This document shows, one piece after another, positions 15,972 through 24,530 of a stretch of 64,000 nucleotides of DNA. Every line of letters begins with the position of its first letter. Within the stretch, counting starts at the first letter, position 1. The position numbers and the translations under genes are program-made. Where the stretch lies: assembly GCF_002846415.1 (NCBI RefSeq), contig NZ_PJMX01000001.1:806001-870000 (forward strand). The letters run 5' to 3'. This DNA is from Streptomyces sp. TLI_146. GTDB taxonomy: Bacteria; Actinomycetota; Actinomycetes; Streptomycetales; Streptomycetaceae. The notes beneath the pieces are model-generated. The model did not search any database. It was not told the origin of the DNA and worked only from the letters and a program-made list of their open reading frames with translations.

Positions 15972-16640
15972 GTGCCGGTGCACGGACCGGACAGCTGGCT
16001 GAGGCGGGCCTCCAAGGGCCTGCTCTGCGCTTCCGTGTGCCTGCTACTGGGCGCGGTCGGTCACGTCGCCGCCGGCGGCCGGCTGCCCGGGCCCGGTGGG
16101 CTGGGTCTCGTCTTCGCCGCTCTGACCGTTGTGGGCACCGTCCTCTTCGGTGGTCGTCGACGGCGCTTCGACGTGACCACGCTCGCGCTGGGCGCGACGC
16201 AGTTCGGCCTCCACCTGGCGTTCCACCACCTGTCGATGCCGGACGGCAGCCCCTCGCCCGCGATGACCGCCATGCCCGCGATGCCTGGCAGCGCCAGCCA
16301 GCAGCACGCGATGCCCGGCCACGCACCGGGCGCACATGTGGGCATGGACATGGCGGGCATGGCCCACGCCGGCTCCGGACATGTGATGACCGCCGGGATG
16401 ACACTGGCGCATGCCGTTGCCACGCTCGGGACGGCGCTGTGCGTCATCTACGGGGAACGGATGCTGCGGCGCCTGGCCGCCCTGGTCCTGCCGCGTCTGC
16501 GCTTCGCCACCCCGCCATCGCTCCCCGTACCGCCAAAGCGGCAGCTGCCACCGCCTCCCGCGACCGGCCACGTCCGCCTCGGCGTCCTGTTCACCCGCTG
16601 CCGCCCCCGGCGAGGCCCTCCCCCGGTGATTCCCGCCTGA
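15972..16640 (+). CDS. His/Met-rich membrane protein, possible metal (copper) handling, 222 aa
   Basis: GTG at 15972. About four TM segments: LLCASVCLLLGAVGHVAAG, LGLVFAALTVVGTVLFG, TLALGATQFGLHLAFHHL and the segment around GMTLAHAVATLGTALCVIYG. Between TM3 and TM4 is a loop rich in Met and His (AMPAMPG, QQHAMPGHAPGAH, GMDMAGMAHAG), a composition typical of copper-binding extracytoplasmic loops. The C terminus is Pro/Arg-rich. It precedes a PepSY-TM gene on the same strand by 113 bp with a small hairpin between. Metal binding is inferred from composition only. Confidence 0.65.
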   Translation: MPVHGPDSWLRRASKGLLCASVCLLLGAVGHVAAGGRLPGPGGLGLVFAALTVVGTVLFGGRRRRFDVTTLALGATQFGLHLAFHHLSMPDGSPSPAMTAMPAMPGSASQQHAMPGHAPGAHVGMDMAGMAHAGSGHVMTAGMTLAHAVATLGTALCVIYGERMLRRLAALVLPRLRFATPPSLPVPPKRQLPPPPATGHVRLGVLFTRCRPRRGPPPVIPA

Positions 16641-16663
16641 TCGCTCGTACGCGATCACGACAC

Positions 16664-16681
16664 CCGCCGCTCTCGCGGCGG
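16664..16681 (+). terminator. Small GC hairpin
   Basis: CCGCCGC (16664-16670), loop TCTC, GCGGCGG (16675-16681). It follows the His/Met-rich gene and lacks a U tract, so it may be a weak terminator or a processing site before the PepSY gene. Confidence 0.4.
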
Positions 16682-16753
16682 CTCCCATCACCTATCGGCT
16701 TCGCTGTACGCGCCGCCCGCAACGGGCCTCGCGTACCCCTTTGGGGAACACGC

Positions 16754-18202
16754 ATGTCTTCAACCATCATTGATCAAGATCAGCAGAGATCTGTTTCACC
16801 GGCCGAGCCGGCGCCTCCGAGGCGCTCCCGGCAGGCCGTACGGGCCCTGCTGGTACGGCTGCACTTCTACGCCGGGGTGTTCGTCGCCCCCTTCCTGCTC
16901 GTCGCCGCGCTCACCGGCCTGATCTACACGTTCGCGCCGCAGCTCGACCAGCTCGTCTACGGCGACCAGCTGCGCGTCGAACGGGTCGGCGAGCAGGCGC
17001 GTCCGCTGTCGGAGCAGATCGCCGCGGCACGTGCCGCGCATCCGGAGGGCAGCCTCGCCTCCGTCGTCACCCCGGCCGAGCCGGATGACACCACGCGCGT
17101 GGTGCTGTCCGTGCCCGAGCTGGGTGAGAAACAGCGCACGGTCTTCGTCGACCCGTACACCGCGAAGGTGCAGGGTGAACTCACCACGTCGTGGGGATCG
17201 ACGCCGTTGACGTCCTGGCTCGGTGACCTCCACAAGAACCTCCACCTGGGCGAGACCGGACGCCTCTACTCCGAGGTCGCCGCGAGCTGGCTCTGGGTGA
17301 TCGTCGCGGGTGGTCTCGTGCTGTGGATCGGCCGCGCCCGCGGGCGGCGCGCGAAGTCCGCACGGGGCGTCCTGCTGCCCGACCGCGCCGCCCGCGGTGT
17401 ACGGCGGACCCGGAGCTTCCACGCGGCGACGGGCGTCTGGCTCGCGCTCGGCCTGTTCTTCCTGAGCGCCACCGGTCTGACCTGGTCCCACTACTCCGGC
17501 GACCGCTTCGGACAGCTGCTCGACGCGGCCAAGGGCCACGCGCCGGAGCTCGACACCCTGCTGCCGGGCGCCCAGCCCGCGGCCGAGGCAGCGGGCGGCG
17601 AGCACGCGGGCCACGGCGGCCACGGCGGTGCCGCTAAGAGCGCCGACCCGGATCCGGCCGCCTTCGACGCGGCCCTCGCCACTGCCCGCAAGAGCGGACT
17701 GGGCGGCACGGTCCAGGTGACGCCCGCCGCCGACGCCTCCAGCGCCTGGACCGTCGCGCAGAAGGACAACGTCTGGCCGGTCCATTACGACCAGGTCGCC
17801 GTCGACACCGCCAAGGGCGAGGTCACGGCGCGCACCCGGTGGGCGGACCACCCGCTCCTCGCCAAGCTCAGCAAGCTGGGTGTGCAGGGGCACATGGGTG
17901 TGCTCTTCGGCGTCGTCAACCAGATCGTGCTGGCCGTCGTGGCACTCGGCCTGGTTCTCGTGACTTTCTGGGGCTACCGGATGTGGTGGCAGCGCCGCCC
18001 GACGCGTGAGGACCGTGCCGCCCGCCTGGGCCAGGCGCCCGCTCGCGGCGCGTGGCGCGGCCTGCCGCTGCCCGTCCTCGTCCTGGGTGTCCCGGCGCTG
18101 GCCGCGCTGGGCTGGGCACTGCCGGTCCTGGGCGTGACCCTGCTCGCCTTCCTGGTGCTGGACGTGACCATCGGTCTCGTACGCCGGGCCCGGTCGGCCT
18201 AG
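16754..18202 (+). CDS. PepSY-TM family membrane protein, 482 aa
   Basis: ATG at 16754 with TTTGGGGAA upstream. PepSY_TM architecture: TM1 with LHFYAGVFVAPFLLVAALTGLIYTF (about 37-61), two extracytoplasmic PepSY regions, a central pair of TM segments (WLWVIVAGGLVLWIG; FHAATGVWLALGLFFLSATGLTW) and a C-terminal group near GHMGVLFGVVNQIVLAVVALGLVLV. A GGEHAGHGGHGG stretch near residue 280 is His-rich. Members of this family are often linked to iron or copper redox. The preceding Met/His-rich gene makes a metal-related pair plausible (inference). Confidence 0.85.
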   Translation: MSSTIIDQDQQRSVSPAEPAPPRRSRQAVRALLVRLHFYAGVFVAPFLLVAALTGLIYTFAPQLDQLVYGDQLRVERVGEQARPLSEQIAAARAAHPEGSLASVVTPAEPDDTTRVVLSVPELGEKQRTVFVDPYTAKVQGELTTSWGSTPLTSWLGDLHKNLHLGETGRLYSEVAASWLWVIVAGGLVLWIGRARGRRAKSARGVLLPDRAARGVRRTRSFHAATGVWLALGLFFLSATGLTWSHYSGDRFGQLLDAAKGHAPELDTLLPGAQPAAEAAGGEHAGHGGHGGAAKSADPDPAAFDAALATARKSGLGGTVQVTPAADASSAWTVAQKDNVWPVHYDQVAVDTAKGEVTARTRWADHPLLAKLSKLGVQGHMGVLFGVVNQIVLAVVALGLVLVTFWGYRMWWQRRPTREDRAARLGQAPARGAWRGLPLPVLVLGVPALAALGWALPVLGVTLLAFLVLDVTIGLVRRARSA

Positions 18203-18206
18203 CGGA

Positions 18207-18239
18207 CCGGGGAGGGCCTGCCCGGCGGGCCCTCCCCGG
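18207..18239. terminator. Bidirectional terminator
   Basis: A 12-bp stem (CCGGGGAGGGCC, 18207-18218, with 18228-18239) and 9-nt loop between the convergent PepSY and sulfatase genes. Confidence 0.75.
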
Positions 18240-18252
18240 ATCGGGCCCGGCG

Positions 18253-19677
18253 TCACTCGCCCGGATACGGCAGCAGCTCCTTGTCCGTCCGCTCCCACGC
18301 CGCCTTCAACTCGCCAAGGAGCTTCGGCTCGTCCACGGCGCGGTCGGCCTGCTCCCGCCGGTCCTCGGCCAGGTTGAACAGCTGGTCCTGACCGCCCTTG
18401 CCCCGGTAGTACTTCCAGTCCCCGCGCCGCAGCGCCCGCTCCCCACGCACACGCCAGAACAGCTCGCGCTCGGCGAGTCGCTCGCCCTTCAGGAGATAGG
18501 GGGCGAGGCTCGTCCCGTCCAGCTTGTACGCCGGATGCGGCCGTGCCCCGCCGATCTCCAGGAGCGTCGCCGTCCAGTCCGGGGTGAAGACCGGCTCATG
18601 GCTGACCTGCCCGCCATCAAGCCGCGCGGGCCACCGCACGATGGTCGGCACGCGGATGCCGCCCTCCCGGAGCGAGGACTTGTTGCCCGACAGGGGCCAG
18701 TTGTACGAGAAGCGCTCACCGCCGTTGTCCGACGCGAAGAACACGAGGGTGTCCCGCTCCTGCCCGGACTTCTTCAAGGCGCGCAGCACCTCACCGATCG
18801 ACCGGTCCAGGTCCTGCACCATCTCCGCGTACTTCTCGACGGAGCCGCCGTCCTGGTGCCAGAGTGCCCCCTTCTGGCCCGCCTTGATCCTGCGTACGAT
18901 CTCGGCGCTCTGCTCCTCGTCCCCGTCCGCGATCCACGGCCAGTGCGGGGTGGTGAAGTTGAGGTTGAGCAGCCACGGCTGATCGCCGTGGTCGCGCTGG
19001 ACGTACTCACTCGCGCGCTCGGTCAGGATGCGCGTGTAGTAGCGCAGATCCTTGTACTCGGCATCCCCTTCCCGTACGTCTCCCTCGTACAGGTCGTACT
19101 CTCCGCCGAGCCCCAGCTTCGAGTAGTACTCCAGAGCGCCGCCGAAGTTCCCGAAGAACTCGTCCCAGCCCGACTTCGTGGGCGAGTAGTCCGGCAGGTA
19201 CCCGCAGTGCCACTTGCCGATGAGGGCAGTCGCGTAGCCCGCGTCGCGCAGCAGCGAGGCCAGTGTGGGATGCGTCGGTTCGAGCCCGACGGACCTGTCC
19301 GCGATCGGCTCCGCGAGACCGCCCTTCGTACGTCCGGGGAAGCGTCCGGTGTACAGGCTGAACCGTGTCGGCGAGCAGGTCGCGGACCCGGAGTAGGCAT
19401 CCGTGAACCGCACCCCCTGCCGCGCGAGCCGGTCCAGGTTGGGGGTCTTGATGTGCGGGGCGCCGTAGGAGGAGAGATCGGCCCAGCCGAGGTCGTCGCC
19501 AAGGATGAAGAGGATGTTGGGCCGACGGGCGCCCCGGTGCGGCGCGGCCTTGAACGGCCTTTCCTCCGGCGGGGTCTGTGCCTGGGCATCGGCGGCGGAC
19601 AGGCCGACGGCGGCGGCGCCCGCCGCGACGGCACCGCCGAAGGCGCGCCGGGACAGCTTGGATTCGTACGAGGACAC
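18253..19677 (-). CDS. Tat-exported arylsulfatase-family hydrolase, 474 aa
   Basis: GTG at 19677 with CAGGAG upstream. Twin-arginine signal KLSRRAFGGAVAAGAAAVG, probably cleaved after ADAQA. The sulfatase metal site is NILFILGDDLGWADLSSYG (about 54-72). The formylglycine motif C/S-x-P-x-R appears as CSPTRFSLYTGR (Cys near 102), so it is a Cys-type enzyme needing a formylglycine-generating activity. DNGGERF and HWPW give further metal and substrate residues. It releases sulfate from an organic sulfate ester outside the cell. The leader peptide at 19747-19842 lies 69 bp upstream, consistent with induction under sulfur limitation (inference). Confidence 0.88.
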   Translation of the reverse strand: MSSYESKLSRRAFGGAVAAGAAAVGLSAADAQAQTPPEERPFKAAPHRGARRPNILFILGDDLGWADLSSYGAPHIKTPNLDRLARQGVRFTDAYSGSATCSPTRFSLYTGRFPGRTKGGLAEPIADRSVGLEPTHPTLASLLRDAGYATALIGKWHCGYLPDYSPTKSGWDEFFGNFGGALEYYSKLGLGGEYDLYEGDVREGDAEYKDLRYYTRILTERASEYVQRDHGDQPWLLNLNFTTPHWPWIADGDEEQSAEIVRRIKAGQKGALWHQDGGSVEKYAEMVQDLDRSIGEVLRALKKSGQERDTLVFFASDNGGERFSYNWPLSGNKSSLREGGIRVPTIVRWPARLDGGQVSHEPVFTPDWTATLLEIGGARPHPAYKLDGTSLAPYLLKGERLAERELFWRVRGERALRRGDWKYYRGKGGQDQLFNLAEDRREQADRAVDEPKLLGELKAAWERTDKELLPYPGE

Positions 19678-19746
19678 AGTGCGCTCCTGAGCAGGGCACG
19701 GCGCACCACGGCGTCACGTACCCGAGAGATCCGAAAGGGAGTCGGT

Positions 19747-19842
19747 TCAGGCAGCGCGACGACAGATGGCGCTCGCGACACGGACCAGGTCGACGTGGCG
19801 GCGCTCCACAAGCGTGACCGTCGGGTCACCGGGCAGCTGCAT
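19747..19842 (-). CDS. Putative Cys-responsive leader peptide, 31 aa
   Basis: ATG at 19842, TGA at 19747-19749. The peptide runs MQLPGDPTVTLVERR, then HVDLVRVASAI, and ends CRRAA. The HVDLxRVASAxCR core matches the leader peptide at 15588-15662 and the Streptomyces sulfur-gene leader type. It is 69 bp before the arylsulfatase start. The ORF is too short for routine gene calling, but the motif and the sulfur-scavenging target make it convincing. Stalling on Cys codons as the mechanism is inferred. Confidence 0.75.
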   Translation of the reverse strand: MQLPGDPTVTLVERRHVDLVRVASAICRRAA

Positions 19843-19864
19843 GAGCCAGGAGCCTCGCCGAGGG

Positions 19865-19875
19865 CCTGTATACCT
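19865..19875 (-). promoter_or_regulatory. AGGTATACAGG motif upstream of leader peptide 2
   Basis: Identical to 15767-15777; here only 23 bp before the leader start. If TATACA is a -10 box, the 5' UTR would be under 20 nt. The rest of 19876-20004 shows no gene; GCCTCGCCGCGG near 19956 and CCGCGGCGAGG near 19976 form an imperfect hairpin. Confidence 0.45.
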
Positions 19876-20004
19876 GTCAACGAAAGGGCCCGCCTGTTAA
19901 CAAGGGCTTCGCACTCCGGGCACCGCAACGGGCACAGAGTCGAGAGTCGTTGAGCCTCGCCGCGGGGACCCGGGCCGCGGCGAGGAGGTGCGTTCCGGCA
20001 ACGC

Positions 20005-20895
20005 TCAGCTTCCGGTGAGGGTAATGGCCAGGTCCGTGATGTTCAGGGGGAACTGGCCCACGGAGGTGGCTTCACCGGTGAGGAGGTTGATGTTGTAGAG
20101 CGACGGCATGTTCGAGCCGTACGGAGTGAGTGAGGCGAAGGCGATGTTCGAGGTCGTCTTGCCGTTGGTGAGGTTGCTGAAGATGTCCAGGCCCGCGTTG
20201 GGACCGGCGTCGATGGTGAGGGATCCGGTCGGGGACAGGGTGCCGTTGTTGGCCGGTGCCTGGATGACGACGTGGTCCGCTTTGGTGTCGATGTCGAACA
20301 GCGTTGCCGCGGTGGCCCCGTTGAGGTCGTTGTTCGTGTAGGCGGCCGCGGTGACTCCCCTGGCCGGGCCGGTGGCCGGAGGGGTGGTCAGGATGGTGTC
20401 CTCGACCGTGGTGTGGTCGTAGAGGTTGTGCCGCAGGTTCTGACCGTTGTCGCTGATCAGGCGCAGCCGGTCGGCCGCCGGATTGAAGTCGATGTCGAAG
20501 TTGGTTCCGTACAGCGCGACCTGAAGCTGGGAGACCTTGGTGACGACCACGTCCGAGGTGGCCGGAGGGGTCTTGATCGTGTAGATGCCGCCCTGGTCGC
20601 CGACTCCGTACATCAGGCCGTCCTGGGGCCGGTAGTCGATCCCGATCAGCTTCTGGTCGCCGACGAGGCCGGTGACGGCTCTGACCCAGTCGAGCACGGT
20701 GGGCCGGTCGGTGGTGAAGGTGGCCATCAGGGTGCCGTCGCCGGTGATCCCGAACGCCCGCAGGCCGGCGGCGGCGCCCGAGGCGCTGCTCGGCATGCTC
20801 AGCGTGAGCGTGGTGGATACGGACACGACCGCGACGGCCGCGGCGATTCCCCGTCTGACCCCGGTGCTGACTCTTGTTTTCATTCCTGCCTTCAC
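20005..20895 (-). CDS. Secreted DUF4394 protein, 296 aa
   Basis: GTG at 20895 has GGGAGACACC upstream; ATG at 20883 is a second option. The signal peptide covers about residues 1-41 (GIAAAVAVVSVSTTLTL, then ASG). The mature protein has DUF4394 features: LIGIDYRPQDGLMYGVGDQGGIYTI, VDFNPAADRLRLISDNGQNLRHN-like repeats, LYNINLLTGEATSVGQFP at the end. These suggest a beta-propeller-like fold. Function is unknown in the family. It is monocistronic and divergent from the PucR-type regulator. Confidence 0.8.
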   Translation of the reverse strand: MKAGMKTRVSTGVRRGIAAAVAVVSVSTTLTLSMPSSASGAAAGLRAFGITGDGTLMATFTTDRPTVLDWVRAVTGLVGDQKLIGIDYRPQDGLMYGVGDQGGIYTIKTPPATSDVVVTKVSQLQVALYGTNFDIDFNPAADRLRLISDNGQNLRHNLYDHTTVEDTILTTPPATGPARGVTAAAYTNNDLNGATAATLFDIDTKADHVVIQAPANNGTLSPTGSLTIDAGPNAGLDIFSNLTNGKTTSNIAFASLTPYGSNMPSLYNINLLTGEATSVGQFPLNITDLAITLTGS

Positions 20896-21219
20896 TGGTG
20901 TCTCCCTTCAGTTGGAGCTCAAGCCCGCACATGGCGGGCGTACGCATGCGAAAAGGGGAAGTGCTTCAAAGAGTGATTCGCCGACTGATTCGCGGAGTGC
21001 GGTATGGGCGATCTCCGCGACGCTTCCCCGTGCGGGGTTATGTGGTTCCCATTAAGCCCACGCCGCCACGGGCCTACAAGCAGATAGGGCGTCAAGAACG
21101 TCACCTCACGGGAAGTTTGCGCCCTTTGACAAACCCGTCGCCGATACACCCGTCATCGATTTACGCGGAGTGATGAACGTCGTCCGGTTTTCGACTGCCG
21201 AAGGTTCACCGCGACGGAC
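20896..21219. other. Divergent intergenic region, no gene seen
   Basis: This 324-bp region separates the DUF4394 and PucR-type genes. It contains two TGATTCGC copies 14 bp apart (near 20973 and 20987) and a run of AT-richer sequence from 21120 to 21200 that may hold the promoters. No leader peptide or structured RNA is recognised. Confidence 0.5.
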
Positions 21220-22461
21220 ATGCTCCCGTCCATGGGGAGTCTCTTCGCGGAGCTGGCCCGGCAGGCGTCTGCCAACGCGCGCCGGGAGGTCGAGGCGTAC
21301 GTACGCGAGATTCCGGAGCTCGGGCTCCTGGACGCGTCCCCCCGGGACAGGGCCGAGACGCTGGAGTACGCGCTGTGGCTCCGGCGCCGCACGAACGAAC
21401 TCGCCCCGAGCAGCGGCATGTTGACCGAGGACGACCTCGCCTACATCGCCTCGATGGGCGAGACACGGGCCGATGCGGGAATGTCGCTGGAGTCACGGCA
21501 GCAGGTTCTGCGACTGCATACCGCACTCATGCTGCGCGAGATCAACGAGGCGACCGATGCCCAGCGCGGCGGCGGTGTCGACGAACTCATGCAGATGATG
21601 GGCTGGTTCGCCCCGCAGGGCGTGCGCGGCATCGGCGCCTACTGCCAGGGCTTCGTGAGGGTGCTGCGCCGCCGTCTGCCGTACGTCGAGCAGGTCGCTC
21701 TGCTGGCCAGGTCGTTGCTGACCGCGGACCCCATGGCGGCGGAACTCGCTCTGGCCGTGGGCATGGAGCTGCCCGAGCACTGCGCGGTGACGGTGATCCG
21801 GGTGCCGGACCGCCTCGGCGGCGATCGTGACCTGGAAGGCGAGATCGAGGCACTGGTGAAGACGCACCAGGTGCCGGTCGTTTGGTGCCCGCAAGGCGCA
21901 GGTAAGGGCGGTGAGCTGATCGCGTTGGTACCCGTGGTGCCCGGCACCGCCGAGCCCGTACGGCGGCACGCCGCACCCGACCACCTCGTGTCCGACCGCG
22001 TCTCCGATCTCGTACGGGACTTCGCCGAGGCCCTCGGCCGCCCCTGTGCCGCCGGCACCGCCACCGCACCGGCGTCCGAGCTCGCCGACGCGCTCGACCG
22101 GGCCCGGCGGATCAGCCGGGCGGCCCCGCTGCGGCGGGCGTCCGCGCGGCTGCGGCCGCACACCCTGGCGGACGTCTTCGTCGAACTCGCCGTCGCGGAC
22201 GTACCGTTCGCCGACGACTGGCTCCAGACGGTGGCCCGGCGCCTGGCCTCCGGCCCGGACCTCCTGGTCACGCTGGACGCTTACTACGGCTACGACATGA
22301 GCCGCGGGCCCGCGGCGGCGGCACTGAACGTCCACCCGCGTACCCTGGACTACCGCCTGCGCCGGGTACAGGAGCTCACCGGCATCGACCCGGGCTCGAC
22401 ACACGGCGTGCGGATCCTCAGCTCAGTCGTCGCGCGACGCCTGTCGGGAGCATGGCGCTGA
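21220..22461 (+). CDS. PucR/CdaR-type transcriptional regulator, 413 aa
   Basis: The C-terminal helix-turn-helix is clear: LVTLDAYYGYDMSRGPAAAALNVHPRTLDYRLRRVQELTGIDP (about 350-392) matches the PucR_2 HTH, including the N-V-H-x-R-T-L-x-Y-R-L motif. The N-terminal 180 residues are mostly helical and unassigned (RsbT co-antagonist-like helices are possible); the middle resembles a GGDEF-like PucR domain. ATG at 21220 or 21232; no strong ribosome-binding site. It probably acts alone or on the divergent DUF4394 gene. Signal unknown. Confidence 0.8.
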   Translation: MLPSMGSLFAELARQASANARREVEAYVREIPELGLLDASPRDRAETLEYALWLRRRTNELAPSSGMLTEDDLAYIASMGETRADAGMSLESRQQVLRLHTALMLREINEATDAQRGGGVDELMQMMGWFAPQGVRGIGAYCQGFVRVLRRRLPYVEQVALLARSLLTADPMAAELALAVGMELPEHCAVTVIRVPDRLGGDRDLEGEIEALVKTHQVPVVWCPQGAGKGGELIALVPVVPGTAEPVRRHAAPDHLVSDRVSDLVRDFAEALGRPCAAGTATAPASELADALDRARRISRAAPLRRASARLRPHTLADVFVELAVADVPFADDWLQTVARRLASGPDLLVTLDAYYGYDMSRGPAAAALNVHPRTLDYRLRRVQELTGIDPGSTHGVRILSSVVARRLSGAWR

Positions 22462-22644
22462 ACCGGACGCGCGCCCCCGGGAACCAGGAGAACTTCCGTG
22501 CCACGGAGGCGCACTCGGCCGGTCGCTCCGGCTCGGTGCGCCCGCCAGGAGCCGCCGGCGCACCGGTCACGGGCTGTCAGTTTTGCAAATCCGCCAGCTT
22601 CCTCTTGGCTTCGGCGTCGGCCGCACGCCGACGCCTTCGTCCCG

Positions 22645-23412
22645 TCAGCCGAGCTTCTTCACCTGCGCGTCGATCACAGCCTTCGGCTGCTCCGCCTTGC
22701 CGGCGAGGCTCTGGGCGTAGAAGGTGGCGAGCGTGGAGCCCTTGCGGACGGCCACCAGGTGGGCCGTGCCGGTCTCGCCGTCCAGGTCCGCGGTGAGGGT
22801 GAAGGCGACCGCCTCGTCACCCGCGGTGTAGGAGGCCGGGGCAACCTTGGTGAAGGAGGTCTTGTCGCCTCCGGCGATCAGGGCGAAGCCGCCCGCGCAG
22901 TCCGTGCCCGCCTTCTTCAGGGCCGCCAGGGCATCGGCCGCACCCTGGCCGTTGTAGGAGGCCACGGTGTCGGCGGTGATCGTGGCACCCAGGGCGTTGA
23001 GGCCGGCCTTCGCCTTCTCCTCGGCCGAAGCGTTCGCGCCCGGCGCCTTGGGCACGGCCATGACCTTGCGGGTGGCGGTCGCACCGGGCTTACCGGCACC
23101 GCGCAGCGCCATCACGTCGACCAGCGGCGTGCACGCGGCCTTGTCGGTGGTGACGGTCTTGGCCGTGGCGAAGTCCGCCTCGGTGGCCTTGGTGACCTTG
23201 TGGTCCTTCAGGTCGGCCTCGGCCAGTACGAGGTTGTCCACCTCGGCCTGCGACAGGGCCTTGCCCGCCGGGGCCGCGGACGTGCTCGCCGAGGTCTTGC
23301 CCTTCGGCTCGTCCTTGGCCGCCTTCCCGTCCGAGCCGCAGGCGCTGACGAGCAGGGCCAGCGAGAGGGTGGAGACGGTGACAGCGGTACGGCGGACGGT
23401 GGTGCGGCGCAT
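22645..23412 (-). CDS. Lipoprotein of unknown function, 255 aa
   Basis: ATG at 23412. Signal sequence RRTAVTVSTLSLALLVSACGSDG has a lipobox LVSAC (Cys near 25). The mature protein is Lys/Ala/Thr-rich with a mixed alpha/beta pattern typical of actinobacterial sensor-domain-like lipoproteins: SQAEVDNLVLAEADLKDHKV near the N terminus, and TADLDGETGTAHLVAVRKGSTLATFYA near the C terminus. Two further Cys (about 94 and 168) could form a disulfide. It is anchored on the outer face of the membrane. No operon partner; ligand unknown. Confidence 0.75.
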   Translation of the reverse strand: MRRTTVRRTAVTVSTLSLALLVSACGSDGKAAKDEPKGKTSASTSAAPAGKALSQAEVDNLVLAEADLKDHKVTKATEADFATAKTVTTDKAACTPLVDVMALRGAGKPGATATRKVMAVPKAPGANASAEEKAKAGLNALGATITADTVASYNGQGAADALAALKKAGTDCAGGFALIAGGDKTSFTKVAPASYTAGDEAVAFTLTADLDGETGTAHLVAVRKGSTLATFYAQSLAGKAEQPKAVIDAQVKKLG

Positions 23413-23827
23413 GATGGGATCAGCTCTCTCTGGATCAGGGGACGACGACGCCTGCACACGGGCCCACCATGCCGTGGACCTGCGGAAACGTCGTGTGCAG
23501 ATCAATTTATGCGCCGTCGCATCAGGGAAGGCCGCCCCGGTGGGCCGGCGCCCCCGATCGTGATGACGGCGCAACCTCACCTGCATCCGATCGAGATGGA
23601 GATCCGTACAACCTTCCCGCCTGCTGCCACGGGCACCGCCAAGGAGCGGGCCGACGCACATGTCCCGCGCCCCAACGAATGCGGCGCGGGACAAAGAGCG
23701 AGGGTAAGGGACCGACTGCCGCCGCCCGGGCTCGGGGCGGACCAACGGCGTTACGGGAAGGGTGTGATCGGTACCCCGACGACGACCGGGACCGTTTCCG
23801 TGTGGCCGTTGGCGTCCAGGGCGTCCG
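23413..23827. other. 415-bp region without a convincing gene
   Basis: Short frames here lack codon bias and ribosome-binding sites. The region holds the lipoprotein promoter and a terminator-like hairpin (23662-23692). Confidence 0.55.
23662..23692 (-). terminator. 10-bp-stem terminator after MarR gene
   Basis: GTCCCGCGCC (23662-23671) pairs with GGCGCGGGAC (23683-23692), 11-nt loop. It lies downstream of the minus-strand MarR gene. Confidence 0.6.
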
Positions 23828-24349
23828 TCAGGCCGTTGTCTGCGGTTGGTCGCCGAGGGAGATCAGCAAAGTGCGCAGGAGCCGCTCGAGTTGTGTGCGC
23901 TCGGTGGGGGCCAGCCCGCCCAGGAGGCGTTCCTCGTTGGCCAAGTGGTGTTGCACGAGGACCTCGATGGCGCGGATGCCCGCGTCCGTCAGGGAGATGA
24001 GGACGCGGCGCCGGTGAGTGGGGTCGAGCTCGCGGTCGACGAGGTCCTTGTCGACGAGCCGGTCGATGCGGTTGGTGAGCGCCGCCGAGCTGACCATCGC
24101 GGCCGTACTGAGCTCTCCCGCGCTGACGGTGTACGGCGGGCCCGAGCGGTAGAGCGTCGCGAGGACGTCGAACTCCCACGGCTCGACGCCGTACTGCGCG
24201 AAGTGCTCTTTCAAGGCCCGCTCAAGCAGGCGGGAGGCACGCGACAAGCGGCCGATGACGGCCATCGGCGAGCAGTCGAGGTCGGGCCGGACCTCCTGCC
24301 ACTGCCGGATGATCGCGTCCACGCCGTCGCCGGGTGGGGTTGCCGCCAT
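23828..24349 (-). CDS. MarR-family transcriptional regulator, 173 aa
   Basis: ATG at 24349 with GGGAGGACAC upstream. MarR winged-helix: EPWEFDVLATLYRSGPPYTVSAGELSTAAMVSSAALTNRIDRLVDKDLV (about 56-104), with the beta wing DRELDPTHRRRVLISLTDAG after it and a C-terminal dimerisation helix. It is divergent from the epimerase-fusion gene, and two palindromes lie between them, so it most likely represses both itself and that gene, with release by an unknown small molecule or oxidant. Confidence 0.9.
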   Translation of the reverse strand: MAATPPGDGVDAIIRQWQEVRPDLDCSPMAVIGRLSRASRLLERALKEHFAQYGVEPWEFDVLATLYRSGPPYTVSAGELSTAAMVSSAALTNRIDRLVDKDLVDRELDPTHRRRVLISLTDAGIRAIEVLVQHHLANEERLLGGLAPTERTQLERLLRTLLISLGDQPQTTA

Positions 24350-24414
24350 GTGTCCTCCCTTGGGGCTTGCCGCCTCGCGCCGACGGCACGCCGAACCGAT
24401 TTCACCCCGAGCTT

Positions 24415-24436
24415 AACACTTCGACGTCGAAGTGTT
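24415..24436. promoter_or_regulatory. MarR operator candidate 1 (22-bp perfect palindrome)
   Basis: Half-site AACACTTCGAC followed directly by its exact complement GTCGAAGTGTT. It lies 66 bp before the MarR start. Confidence 0.7.
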
Positions 24437-24460
24437 TGACGTCAGCCAGACCCCGTGGTT

Positions 24461-24482
24461 AATATTTCGACATCGAAATTTT
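24461..24482. promoter_or_regulatory. MarR operator candidate 2
   Basis: AATATTTCGA-CA-TCGAAATTTT, an imperfect palindrome with the same TTCGA-N2-TCGAA core as site 1, 46 bp away. It overlaps the likely promoter of the epimerase-fusion gene. Confidence 0.7.
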
Positions 24483-24530
24483 CGACCTGGCGTCCAGCAG
24501 GGCGCTCGGCTTCCGCGAAAGGTGATCCCC

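Noticed and set aside
23413..23745. N-terminal extension of the lipoprotein
   Set aside because: The lipobox signal begins at ATG 23412; the upstream extension has no codon bias or signal features.
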